Part shown: one piece after another, positions 43,842 through 55,082 of the stretch
How positions within the stretch are numbered: position 1 is the first letter of the stretch
How the letters are laid out: every line of letters begins with the position of its first letter
DNA from: Cordia subcordata
Taxonomy: Eukaryota > Streptophyta > Magnoliopsida > Boraginales > Cordiaceae
Length of the DNA: 64,000 bases
Reading direction: 5' to 3'
Assembly (NCBI GenBank): GCA_028554755.1
Contig: JAPTOF010000021.1
Location: 2,963,501-3,027,500, forward strand
Program-made: the position numbers and the translations under genes
The notes under the pieces: model-generated
Seen by the model: only the letters and a program-made list of their open reading frames with translations
Database searches by the model: none
Told to the model about the DNA's origin: nothing

Positions 43842-45823
43842 TTATCGACCTCCAGAGAGAATCGATTCTGCAACTGAGGAAGAGAATGGCATGGCAAAAT
43901 CATCAAAACCTTCAGTATTAGTAAATTTCCCTATGCCATTTGTTGAATTACCAAGCAAAATTGCTAAATCTGGCAGAGCAGTTACCCTCCAAATAAAGCA
44001 CAACTTCTCGCATACTTGGCGTGCAGTGGGCTCGAATGAGAGCAAAGCAAACCAAGCTTCAACACCACCTCCACTTCCTCTGGAACATAATCAATACCCA
44101 ACTTTGGATCAACTACCTTAAGTATTTCACCTTTATGCCACCAAAAATACACCACATCAACTAGAATTAGATTCTCGCTTGTTGCTTGTGGCTCTATTGG
44201 ACGCCTGCCACAAGCAACCTCGAGTAGAAAGGCCCCAAAAGAATATACATCACTACTAGTTGTGGCCTTGCCAGTTCTAGCATGGTCAGGAGCAAGGTAT
44301 CCAAGTGTTCCAGCTGCATCAGTAGTTCGAGGACCGGATCCATGATCATATAATCTTGCAAGGCCAAAATCACCTAATCTTCCATTGAATTCGCCATCTA
44401 ACATGACATTACTTGCTTTTATATCCCTATGTACCACTACTTGTTCCCATTCTTCGTGAAGATAAAATAATCCTGATGCTACCCCTTTAATGATATGGAA
44501 TCGTTGGCTCCAATCAAGAATGAATCTTGGTTGCTTATAGACAAAATTGTCAAGGCTTCCGTTAGACATAAATTCATAAACCAAAAGCAATTCCCCTTTT
44601 CTCCGGCAATATCCCAAAAGAGGTACTAAATTCCGGTGGTGTAATCTACCCATGCTCACAATTTCTGCAATGAATTCTCTCATCCCTTGTTTTGACTCAT
44701 GAGAAACTCGCTTAACAGCAATTTCAAGTTTAGAAGTAGGCAATACCCCTCTGTAGACCCTACCGAATCCTCCATTGCCCAATAACTCTTTCTCTCCGAA
44801 TCCTTTAGTAGCAATATACAAATCTTTGTAGTTGAACCTGTGAGGTCCATAATCAAGTTCCCAATCTTCAAGAACTTGAGCGTATTTCCTCTGCCTTCTT
44901 AGATAATAAACTAAACCTGAAATTGCTAGAAATATCAAAGTTATGGATATTATTACTGGCAGACCGATTCTCAATAATTTGGATTTCTCCTTTTGGGCTC
45001 TGGGAAGCTTAGGTAGTTGAGAAAGATCAAGCTCCTCGGCCTTGCCATTCATCTTGAAGCTCCACCCAAGGACATAATGAGATGTAAGCTGTGAACCAGT
45101 GGATGATGAGAATCCAATATACATTTGCTGATTTAAAATCGTCGAAATGTTGTAAACCAAAGACAAAAGACTGGTACTTGGTTTATCAACATTCAATGGA
45201 GCTAATGTTACATCTATTGTCTCATTGACACTATTGTAATCTACCCAAGCTCGTATAGGTTGGCCACTGTTTAGATCCAGGGCATGAAACTTAGCGTTGC
45301 TGTAATAACCGGCACGCTCTGATAATTCTGACTTCAAACCGTTTATATCAACGCCAACATGATTGTCATTGATATCACTGAATGAGCTGCTCTCTTTTGT
45401 ATCTAGTTCCACTCCAACGACATGATTGGTGGAATCGCCATTACTTGATTGATTGAACAGGCCAAGGTATCGTTTTGGAAGAGCCCCTGGAAGGCCTCTT
45501 GAGGGTGCAATCACAAACACAATCCCGTGGCCTCTGGAATCTCGATTTTCAGGCACCATGGCGAAAACGAAGGAGGTGGAGAAGGAGAAAGCTGAACCAT
45601 TTGTTGAGTTCTTGAAAGTGATGGGACTCTGAAAGAAGGCATGACCCATTGCATCTTGGGTGGCATTGGTTAGCCTCAACAGACCATCTGAAGTGATCTC
45701 TGCTATGCCATCAAGGCTAAGGTTCGCAGACCGAAATCCATGATAAGTAAATCCAGTGTCTTCAGAGGCTGCAAGGCTAAGCAGAATATGCAGCACCAGT
45801 AGTAGTACTGGCTTCAAAAGCAT
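43842..45823 (-). CDS. LecRK-C: L-type lectin receptor kinase, C-terminus frameshifted
   Basis: The ATG at 45823 opens a 613-residue frame ending at 43982. Layout: signal peptide 1-20, legume lectin domain 21-260 (sugar-binding-type ectodomain; SFSTSFVFAM, GHGIVFVIAP, VELDT, NDNHVGVDIN), membrane helix ~285-307, kinase ~345-600. Kinase landmarks are GNGGFG 349-354, K371 (AVKR), HRD 465-467 and DFG 485-487, so catalytic residues are present. The APE motif is APD (511-513). Clade-IV LecRKs act at the plasma membrane in immunity and development. Two single-base losses near 44025-44040, compared with D, shift the frame at CSHS. The original ending, with LSGGR and a stop at 43842, lies in another frame. 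It may be a recent pseudogene, a truncated receptor or carry a sequencing error. Confidence 0.88.
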
Positions 45824-47681
45824 AGTTAATCAAAAGCTTGGGACTGAAAAGTACTTATTGGTTAGTCTACTGAACTTTGTAGCTTTGCACTTTCTTGGCT
45901 TTGCTCAAGAGATGATTAATTACTACCAAATAAAGATTATTTATTGTCCTGGGACATGAGAATTAGAGTAGAGTTGTAGACCCGTTATTGTCAGAGATGA
46001 GACATGTTCCGCGGCATGTTAATTCGACGCCCAAGACCCGCCTCTTAGACTTCCATAGTCAAATCACTCGGTTCCAAAGTGGTCCGTGGAAAGAGTTTCT
46101 CACTGAAGGTTTGTGTTTTCTTCCCTTAGGAAGAGGAAGGTTCACCTACTGAAGGTTCACTGAGAAGCTGAAGCATACATGTGTCCTTCCATGTTTGAAT
46201 ATTTCTTTCCAATGACTATATGCATCAACTCAGGTCTTTGAGCATTGCAACTCAACAGTGCTTCAACCCACATAATAGACTTCAACTTCTAATAGTTCTT
46301 TTTTTTTTTTTTCCAACAGGCCTCTAGAGAGAATTACTGCTTAGCTTGGTCAAAATATCTCATCTTAATCAGCCAAGTCAAAGCCCAACTGGACTAGAGA
46401 TGGCTTAGATACGATTCAAGCATAACAGATCAAATGAATATTACTTGCATTGCTTCATTTGGACCTCGAACAGATTTGAATTGGAAACTAGAAAGCAATC
46501 TTGTGACATCCAGAATTTGCCCTTTCCACAATTCAGAGGGCCAGAGACCACGACATTAAACCAGAGTGGTAGCCCAACTAATTCGGCAAGCTCGGACGTC
46601 CGAGCCACAAGAAAAGAAAAATAGTAGATGTCACTCTATTTTTATTGGCCAGAAGAATGATACCATATGGATGGTCAATCCTTCATAATTTTTGAAGTCA
46701 TAAGATGACTATAACTAAACATGCCATCCCCAACCAGAGAGCAAACCTATTAACCAAGCTGAGGCTCTGCAAAACTTGCATCTCAATCCTTTCTTATCAT
46801 CTTTCCTTACCATCTTATACAGTAATAGTTAATTTATTTTCTTGCCTTATACACTTATCCCTTCGATACTGACAACATCAAAGCTTCTTTAATTGCCACA
46901 ACACTAGTAGCTTTTTTTTTTTTTTTCTTTTTTTGGTGAAAAGAAGATTCAAATTAATGAACCACTAATCAAAATAAAGTCTAATTCACGCTTGTCTATG
47001 AATCGTTTACAAAAATTTCCTTAGAAGAGGCAAAACATTTGATACCCAGTCAGTAGGTAATTCATTAGAGATTAACTGTTTAGCCCCCCCCCAATTCGCT
47101 GCTTAATTAATTAGTTGTCCGGCTAGAGTATTGAAATTTAACATAGTTGATCTCAATTGCAATCAACATAATATCTTCAATGATTGGTTCTTAGTGCAAT
47201 CTGAATTTTCATCCTGAAATTTGATAATATTATAGATACCAAGTGCATTATTTTTCAATACGATGTAATCAAGGCCCAGCCTAGGAGCAAACACACAAAC
47301 CTGTCCAGTAAAACCGAATCACAATAAATGCGTTTGGCAAACCCAATAAAATGTCTTTTGCATATACAATTTGCTATTGCCCACCTGGAAAAAGGATCAT
47401 TAAGTTCTAAAATTATCATGACATTCTATCATATTCTTAATTATAGATATGGGGATCTCGACAAATCGTCTTAATTGACAACCTTATTAACGCTATCTCG
47501 TTTTTCTTCTTTTACATAGAGTAACCGTTCTATTGAGAGACGATATTATCAATAGCCCAAGTCCACCTTTGTACTCCAAAATCAATTTGCTGTCATATTC
47601 AATCTACATTTTTTTTTGTTGGGATATGTTCAATCTACATCCTATAAACTGGAAGAAGAAAAACAAATTATACTCCTAGAA
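45824..47681. other. LecRK-C upstream region and intergenic DNA, no gene seen
   Basis: The AAAGTGGTCCGTGG word near 46073 is shared in form with B and D (AGTGGTCC). TTGTGACATCCAGAATTTGC near 46499 resembles the start of a gypsy LTR but cannot be followed. Several long T runs are present. I find no coding frame. Confidence 0.5.
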
Positions 47682-47690
47682 TTATATATA

Positions 47691-48241
47691 GAGTAAATGG
47701 CATATTACTCCCCTGTAGTCTGGCATAAATGCACAATACCCCCCTAAAGTTTCAAAACTATTTGATTATCCCCTCGAACTTTTTAAACGTGTGTTCACTA
47801 CCCCCTTGCTGTCTGTTTTTGGTTAGTTTTAACGGGAATTGAATTTTATGCACATGTGTTGCTTTTTTTATTGCATAATATATATAAAAACTAAATATTT
47901 TGGACCATTTAAACTCTTACACTTTTTATAAAAACACTTAACTCATTTACTCCCTGAAAACTGAAGGGGATAATTTTGAGACTTCAGGGGGGGGTATTGC
48001 GCACTTATGCCAGACTACAGGAGGGTAATATGCCATTTACTCTATATATTATACAATGAAAAACACAAACACACGTGCGTAGACTCTAACTTCTATCAAA
48101 ACTAACCAAAAACAGACAGCGGGGGGGGGGGGTAATTTGCACATGTTTAAAAAGTTCAAGGGGGTAATCAGATAGTTTTGAGACTTCAAGGGGGTATTGT
48201 GCATTTATGACATACTATAGGGGGTAATATGCCATTTACTC
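47691..48241. mobile_element. Mutator-type MITE, copy 1 (551 bp)
   Basis: Terminal inverted repeats start GAGTAAATGGCATATTACTC and end GTAATATGCCATTTACTC, and extend roughly 190 bp with G-runs and C-runs. TTATATATA stands on both sides (47682-47690 and 48242-48250), a perfect 9-bp target duplication as made by Mutator-like transposases. It has no ORF and is a relative of 49785-50342. Confidence 0.92.
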
Positions 48242-48304
48242 TTATATATATGCATGTATAGTTCTTGCTACCATGCATGCAGTGCAGGTTTATATATATA
48301 TATA

Positions 48305-48740
48305 TAGTGGCCTAACTATGAGATTTTAATTATAGAGCTTTTAGTAGTATAGCTTTGAGTAAAGTGCTTTTAAATAAAAATGGTTAATTGTTTGGCTTTA
48401 TAGTTTAGTACTTGAGTTTTTAACTGTTTTGAGAGCAATATTGAACTCTAAAAAATGTACAATAATATTTTTGAGAAAAATAAAACAAAATAATTTCTGA
48501 CATGATCAAAAATAATTTTTTAAAATCCTCTTTTGAAAAGTTCCAATCTAGAGCTTTTGATTTTTAATTTCTTTTGACTTCAGTTTTTTTTTTCAAAAAA
48601 AAAACTAAAGTCAAAAGAAGTTAAAAATCAAAAGCTCTAGATTGGAGCTTTTCAAAAGAGGATTTTAAAAAATTATTTTGAAAAAAAAAACTTTTTTAAA
48701 AAAGAGTCAAATAGGTCACCTTCAATTTTTGAATTTACAA
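48305..48740. mobile_element. Foldback element with an almost perfect long hairpin
   Basis: The arms 48508-48594 and 48595-48682 are inverted copies with only a few mismatches. They hold AAAATCCTCTTTTGAAAAG, CAATCTAGAGCTTTTGATTT and their complements, with no spacer beyond T10/A10. The outer ends AGTGGCCTAACTATGAG and, inverted, GGTGACCTATTTGACTC may be its termini. There is no coding sequence. Confidence 0.75.
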
Positions 48741-48750
48741 AAGCACTGTT

Positions 48751-49775
48751 AAATTAAGGCTAGGTCACTCAGACTCTAAAACTAATAACTCTTCTATTGT
48801 TCATTTTTCAGTTATTGCATTTTTCTGTGCTGAATTGTTTATCTGGCAATACATGCCCAAAAGGCCTACAATTTCCAAATCTATTTTAACCCCAATTCTA
48901 TTATACATTTAGATGAATATAGATACATGAGGAATTGAATGTCGCACAGGATTGCTCATGTTATGTGGACGATCAATGATCATTCATTGTGGTACAGTGA
49001 TATTCACGTGTCCACCTTAATTAGTTCAGCTTGAGACCGGAAATGAATGCTACTCTGGTAACTTATGAAATTCTCTTCCACCAGAAGGAGAGGGGGAAAA
49101 AAAAAGGACAACAGGAATTGGATGAACGGGACCGAGTCCAATCCATTTCAAATCGTTCATAAGAAACTACGGAAAAATCATTACTTGGATTATTTCAACG
49201 TGAAAATGTTGGAGAAGAATTTATTCTTGCATTGGTTGTGGTGGTAATTAAAAATAAAATTGCATGTGGAATTGGTCAAGAAAAGAAAATTAAATGAGTG
49301 GGTAAGGTTATTAATGTCTTTTGTCTTTTGTTGTAAATTTTTAATACTATAGGCGAGTATAGACGACAAGGGCTCTGTGTGGAACTCTTGCTCATCATAG
49401 GGACTTATTGTGAATCTTTTGATACCACAAGAGATTTTGTGCATTTATGGTAGACCATGAGGTGATTTGGTGCATTTTAACCCTTTCAAAATGAACCTTT
49501 TAATTCCTGAACTTTGATAAACGAGATGTCATAGTTCTTGGGCTTTGATAAATGGGGTGTCGTTAGTCCTTCAAAAAGGTTTATTTTAGAGGGTCCAGGA
49601 CTAAAATATTTATTTTGAAAATTACGAGACTAAAATGTGACAATGGCCTCGAACTATTAAGGGAATAAATCCAATTATATTTATTTAATGAGTAGTACTT
49701 ATTAAAGTTAATTGGAAATTAAAGGGCTTTAAGGTACTGTCATGATTAAGTTGAGGAGAAGCAAGCACTAAGTTT
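48751..49775. other. Intergenic DNA, no gene seen
   Basis: The ORFs at 49065-49247 (plus) and 49190-49444 (minus) overlap, have no recognisable domain and no context. I treat them as chance. Confidence 0.5.
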
Positions 49776-49784
49776 TTCTTTGTT

Positions 49785-50342
49785 GAGTAAATGGCATATT
49801 ACTCCCCTGTAGTCTAGCATAAGTGCACAATACCCCCCTAAAGTCTCAAAACTATCTGATTACCCCATCGAACTTTTTAAACGTGTGCTCACTGCTCCCT
49901 TATTGTCTGTTTTCGGTTAGTTTTGACGGAAATTGAATTCTACGCACATGTGTGGTGTTTTTCATTGCATAATATATATAAAAACTAAATATTTTGAATC
50001 ATTTAAACCCTTACACTTTTTATAAAAATGCTTAACGCATTCACTCCCTGAAAACTCAAGGGAGTAATTTTGAGACTTTAGGAGGGTATTGCACACTTAA
50101 ACCATACTACAAGGGGGTAATACGTCATTTACTCTATATATTATGCAATAAAAAACGCAACACACGTGCAACACAAGCTCGTAGACTCCAACTTCCGTTA
50201 AAATTAACCAAAAATAGATGGCGAGGGGGGGGTAATTTGCACACGTTTAAAAAGTTCGAGAGGATAATCAGTTAATTTTGAGACTTCAGGGGCATATTGC
50301 ACATTTATGCTAGACTACAAGGGGGTAAGTTGCCATTTACTC
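49785..50342. mobile_element. Mutator-type MITE, copy 2 (558 bp)
   Basis: Same family and same end sequences as 47691-48241 (GAGTAAATGGCATATTACTC ... GCCATTTACTC). TTCTTTGTT stands on both sides (49776-49784 and 50343-50351), again a perfect 9-bp duplication. It lies ~250 bp beyond the 3' end of LecRK-D. Confidence 0.92.
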
Positions 50343-50597
50343 TTCTTTGTTTGTTCATAACATAAAAATTATAAGTTGGGAATTTTTCCACACTTAGTTG
50401 GCCATTAAAAGCAACACAATTACGTGAAATTTAGTGACATTTCTCAATATTTCAAAATATGAAGTCACATCAAAGATAAATATCCAAAGCACTGCATTTA
50501 TATGCAATAACTATAATTATTTATTTATATCTTTTCATATTAAGATATCATTATCATATTCATATTTTATATTTTATATTTTATAATTATAATCTCT

Positions 50598-52601
50598 TTA
50601 CCGACCTCCAGATAGAAATGATGATTCTGGGATTGAGGAAGTATGTGAACAAGCCTTCTCCGTTGAAGAGAGATATGACATGATAGAATCATCAAAGCCT
50701 TCTCTATGGGCAAATCTCGAACCATTGCCTGAATTATTACCAAGCAAGGATAAATCTTGCAAAGCCATAGCACCATCCAAATAAAGCACGACTTGTTGCA
50801 TACTTGGCCGTGCCATGGGCTCTAAATGAGAGCAGAGCAAACCAAGCTTCAACACCAACTCCACTTCCTTTGGAACATAATCAATACCCAACTTTGGATC
50901 AACTGGCTTAAGTATTTCACCTTTACTCCACCAGGAATACACCACATCAACCAGAATCAAATTCTCACTTGTTTCTCGTGGCTCTATTAGACGTCTACCA
51001 CAAGTAACCTCTAGCAAAATGGCCCCAAAAGAATATACGTCACTGCTTGTCGTGGCCTTGCCAGTTCGAGTATGCTCCGGGGCAAGATATCCAAGTGTTC
51101 CAACAACATGAGTAGTTTTAAGGCCAGCTCCATGATCATATAAACTGGCATGGCCAAAATCACCTAATCAACCATTGAATTCGCCATCTAACAAGACATT
51201 ATTGGCTTTTATATCCGTATGTACCACTACTTGTTCCCATTCTTCATGCAAGTAAAGTAGTCCTGATGCAACCCCTTTGATAACTTGGAATCGTTGGCTC
51301 CAATTAAGAGTAATTCTTGGTTGTCCAAAGAGAAACTTGTCTAGGCTTCCATCAGGCATACATTCATAGACCAAAATCAATTCTCCTTTTCTCCGGCAAT
51401 AGCCCAAAAGTGGCACTAAATTTCGATGGCGTAATCTGCCGATGCTCACAATTTCTGCAACAAATTCTTTCATCCCTTGTCTTGATTCATGAGAGACTCG
51501 TTTAACAGCAATTTCAATTTTAGAGCTAGGCAAGACACCTCGGTAGACCCTTCCGAATCCCCCTCGGCCTAACAAGTCTTTGTCCCGAAATCCTTTCGTA
51601 GCAATATACTAGTCTTTGTACTTGAACCTATGAGGTCCATATTCAAGTTCCCAGTCCTCAAGAACTTCTGCATACTTCCTCTTCCTTCTTACGTAGTAAA
51701 TGATACCCGAAATTGCTAAAAACGTTGGAGGCATCAATATCACAGGCAGACCAATAGTCAAGAACTTAGATTTCTCCTTTGGTCCAACTCTGGGAAGCTT
51801 TGGCAGTTGAGAAACATCAAGCTCCTCGGCCTCGCCATTAATGTTGAAGCTCCATCCAAGGACGTAATGAGATGCATCCACTGAACCAGTAGTCCGACAT
51901 ACATTTTTTGATGTATAATTGGGGAAATGTCATACATCAAAGACAAAAGAGGAATACTTGGTTTATCAACTTCTAATGGACCTAATGTCACATTAATCTG
52001 TTGTGACACCATTATATTCTATCCAAAGTCGTAGGGGCTGGCCACTGAATAGAGACAAATTGCGAAAATCACCATTTCGGTCGTAATACCCTGCTCGCTC
52101 TGATAATACAGAGTCCAGGTTATTTATATCGATGCCAATGTGATTGTCATTAATATCACCGAGCTCCCTGTTCTGGATTGTATCAAGTTCCACTCCAACA
52201 ACATGATTGGTAAAATTACCATTGTTGGATTCATTGAGTAGGCTAAGGTACTGGCTTGCTTGAGCGCCAGGAAGGCCTCTTTCCGGTGCAATCACAAACA
52301 CAATCCCGTGCCCAGACACAGTCAAATATCCGGAAACTATCGCAAAAATAAAAGAGGTGGAGAAAGAGAGAGCTGAACCGTTTTGTGAATTCTTGAAGTT
52401 GACAGGACTTTGATAGAAGGCATGGCTCGTTTGTAGTTTGGTGGCATTGGTTAGCTTCAAAAGACCATTTGAAGTGATCTTGGCTATGCCATCAAGGCTA
52501 AGATTGGCAGATCGAAATCCATGATAAGTAAATGCAATATCTTCAGTGGCCGCACGGCTAATTAGAATATGCAGCAGCAGTATTACAAGGTTGAAAGGCA
52601 T
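50598..52601 (-). pseudogene. LecRK-D: L-type lectin receptor kinase pseudogene, nearly full length
   Basis: The ATG at 52601 opens signal peptide MPFNLVILLLHILISRAA, then a lectin domain (FTYHGFRSANLSLDGIAKI, SFSTSFIFAIV, VGVELDT, DINDNHIGIDINN) open to ~52000. Compared with B and C, 2 bases are lost near 52003 and about 10 near 51893, each shifting the frame. A TAG at 51609 replaces the Leu codon of [14 protein letters not shown] at 51168 replaces the Arg of NGRLGDFG. The kinase catalytic HRD reads HTD and the next block reads DFGHASLYD. The C-terminus is otherwise complete through SGYSS-type sequence to SFLSGGR and TAA (50598). Total length of ~668 codons equals the family norm. It is dead by several independent lesions. 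Confidence 0.93.
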
Positions 52602-52870
52602 GGTTCAATCTTGGTTCTGAAATTGTTTTAGATAATTTAGTCCGCTGAACTATGTGTGTTTATACTGTGTTGACCTGTTCAGCATAATAAGACCAAATGA
52701 AGACTTGCTTTTTCCGAAGCCATGGGTCATGATTATAATTCCATGCCAAGATGGCCACTGAACCTTGCGTATTAATTGATAATATTGACTCTACTACGCA
52801 TTGGACCCGCTTCTAGATTTCCATAGTCAATTTCCCCAGCTTAAGTGGTCCACACGGTTATTAATCTACC
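52602..52870 (-). promoter_or_regulatory. Upstream region of LecRK-D
   Basis: Bases here match the LecRK-A upstream region in two parts (37-126 and ~10750-10830) and share AGTGGTCC blocks with B (~41160) and C (~46073). The conservation suggests the promoters were duplicated with the genes. I cannot assign a TATA box. Confidence 0.55.
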
Positions 52871-52984
52871 AACAGCTCGTTCGGCATTGAGCATCAGCAG
52901 CAAGAAAGAAGGTTTGGCAACCAAAAAAACCAAAAAAAAACAGAGAAAAAAAAAAGAAAAAAGAAAAAAGAAAAACACAAAGAT

Positions 52985-53390
52985 GTTTGGTTATGGAAAA
53001 ACATATATTCATTTATGATAAAGATTAAAAACTTAAAAAGAAATTAAAAATAAAAATAGTCTTAAAAATTAATTTTTTTAAAAAAAATTTGAAGAATTAA
53101 AAGTTTAAGAGGTTAAAAGATTAAAAATTGAAAATGTGAAGAATAGAAATGCAAAATAAAAGAAATTTTAAAACTAAAAAAGATCTAAAATATTAAAATC
53201 AAATAAATAAAATTATAAACAGCACTTAAACAATAATTTTAACCTAACTCACAAACTGATTTTCTTTTTTATCCAAGAGTAATTTTTATTTTTTTTAACC
53301 GAACAATAAAATATCTTTAATTAACAGCATATTAAATTCAACACTTGTTGAAATAACAACAACAACAGATAATAACAAACAAATTATTTT
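52985..53390. repeat. Dispersed AT-rich repeat, copy 2
   Basis: This is the partner of 11870-12250 in the same orientation (GGTTAAAAGATTAAAAATTG, AAAGATCTAAAATATTAAAA). It lies about 400 bp upstream of LecRK-D. Confidence 0.6.
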
Positions 53391-53563
53391 TCTTGAAAGA
53401 AAAGAAAATTAGCAACCAAAAACCATGCTTCTCTCTCCAACTCCCACTCTCTCTCTAGGGGCATTTTAGCCTTCTGCTATTGTGCGTCCTTCTTCTTCTT
53501 CTTCTTCCTCTCCTTCTTCGTCCTCTTCTCTTCTCCTCCCTCTTCTCTCTCTTTCCCCTTCCC

Positions 53564-53740
53564 ATGGCAAGTAGAAAGCATGGTAAAGGCTCTCGAGTTA
53601 GCTCCAGAACAGCGTTTAAACTTATGGATCCAAGGCTGAATATGGAGAGCTGGTTGAAGTGCTGGTTAGCTCTGATAGCCAAAAAAGTGTGGAGTCCCCA
53701 AAGGATTCAAGTTCTACCTCGATTAGCACACCAAAGATGA
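53564..53740 (+). CDS. Unrecognised short ORF after a TTC-rich leader, possible gene fragment
   Basis: ATG at 53564 in good context (CCCATGGCA) opens MASRKHGKGSRVSSRTAFKL. After MDPRLN the neighbouring frame also stays open (EYGELVEVLVSSDSQKS to a stop near 53756) and looks more natural than the 53740 ending, so one base may have been lost. A pyrimidine-rich leader with (TTC)n at 53485-53520 resembles a plant 5' UTR. I do not recognise the product. It could be the first exon of a relocated or dead host gene, or chance. Confidence 0.3.
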   Translation: MASRKHGKGSRVSSRTAFKLMDPRLNMESWLKCWLALIAKKVWSPQRIQVLPRLAHQR

Positions 53741-53960
53741 AAACTCTTAATGCGTGATGATCTGAATTGAGTAATTGAATCAATATTGAACAAAATATTG
53801 AAGAAGAAAGTGAAAAGCAGAGATAGTGTCCCAATAACTTGGATATTGCCTACACTAAGCAAAGAAAATGAAAAGCAACTCAACAGCCTTATCACCCTGG
53901 CAAGGAGCAATATGGAAACCTGATTCAATCTTTAAGGCATTCTGCTTCCCAAAATTGAGT

Positions 53961-53963
<3 letters not shown>

Positions 53964-54039
<76 letters not shown>
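53964..54039. repeat. (TA)n microsatellite, ~75 bp
   Basis: Uninterrupted alternating TA from about 53964 to 54039. Confidence 0.97.
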
Positions 54040-54041
<2 letters not shown>

Positions 54042-54049
54042 CCTACAAA

Positions 54050-54835
54050 CCTATGAAGCACCGACACCTTCAAAATGCAGCGTATCGCGTGTAGGACACG
54101 TGTCGGACACCGACACGCTCCCGACACGTGTCTGGCAAAAATTTTTTTTTTTTAAATTTTCGACACGTCCTCCGACACGCTCCGACACGACACGCACGGG
54201 GTTTTTTTTTGTAATTTTTAAAATTATTTGGGGCACTAATGAAAATCCAAAAATAATAAATAAAAAAAAGAAAAATCAATTTAACTTATTTATGCTGCTT
54301 ATCGTCTTTTCTAGAGAAGTCATCTTCTCACTTCTCAAAATTCCTTCAGCATAAAAGACTCAGCCCTCTACCAAAAAATAAATAAATAAATAACTTACCT
54401 CTAATATTCCTGTGGTGGGTAGAATTGAAAAATTATATTATTATGTGTGTTATTATATGTTTGATTGAAAAATTATTGGGGTTTTTCAGGTCTATTGTTG
54501 TTAAACATGAATTACAAGAACTGGTGGTTTTTTTCCTTTTTTTTTTCATACATGAATTACAAAAATTGGTGGTCTCTTTTTGTGTCATATTTTGGGGGAT
54601 GGCTGAAGCCTATGAAGCAAATTGATTTTCCATGATAAAAATGATATTTATGCAATATATTCATGATAAAAATGATATTTATACAATATATTCATGATAA
54701 AAATGATATTTATGCAATATATATAAATTTAAATATTTTTTTATTTAACGTATCCTGAGCGTGTCGTATCCTAGTTTTTTGAAAAAAGACGTATCGGCGT
54801 GTCGCATCGTGTCACGTATCGTATCCGTGCTTTTT
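54050..54835. mobile_element. DNA element with CGACACG-rich inverted ends
   Basis: The left end AAGCACCGACACC is followed by many GACACGTGTC/CGACACG words (54060-54200). The right end (54755-54832) has the complementary TATCGGCGTGTCGCATCGTG and ends GTATCCGTGCTT. Ends and subterminal repeats fit a non-autonomous hAT or Mutator element. I could not confirm a target duplication. Inside lies a 31-bp unit repeated three times (54631-54723). Confidence 0.6.
54631..54723. repeat. 31-bp unit repeated three times
   Basis: CATGATAAAAATGATATTTA followed by TGCAATATATT occurs at 54631, 54662 and 54693, with one or two changes. Confidence 0.95.
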
Positions 54836-55080
54836 AGCTACAAACAAGTCCTATAATGCTCCTCTTCAATTGTTCCACATATGACACTAAGCAACAAAGA
54901 AGTAAATGTAAAGTAATACCTAGGTGAATCCACTTGAGCATCATAAGATGAAATATCCAGATCCTCAAAAAAGCTTGCACCAGACCACGTATAAGACTAG
55001 TGTTGTGTGTTTTGTCATCTAAATATGATTCTGCATATGCCAAAAAGAAATGATAGTGTCCCAATAACTTGGATGACTTA
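54834..55080 (-). pseudogene. Exon-like stretch of an unrecognised gene
   Basis: The minus strand reads KSSKLLGHYHFFLAYAESYL and DDKTHNTSLIRGLVQ. In a neighbouring frame it continues FFEDLDISSYDAQVDSPRYY. The composition looks like real protein rather than chance, with one frame change in a T6 run near 54970. I do not recognise the family. A 23-bp part (55052-55074) is repeated exactly at 53822-53844. It is cut on its upstream side by the LTR starting at 55083. Confidence 0.35.
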
Positions 55081-55082
55081 GT

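Noticed and set aside
46499..46620. Possible gypsy LTR start (TTGTGACATCCAGAATTTGC)
   Set aside because: Could not be extended to a second end, a PBS or a target duplication; too weak to list as an element.
49065..49444. Two overlapping ORFs on opposite strands
   Set aside because: Both are short, overlap one another and lack any recognisable motif.
54834..54925. A 33-base GT..AG intron within the exon-like minus-strand stretch
   Set aside because: Far shorter than the minimum plant intron length; the donor and acceptor words are likely coincidental.
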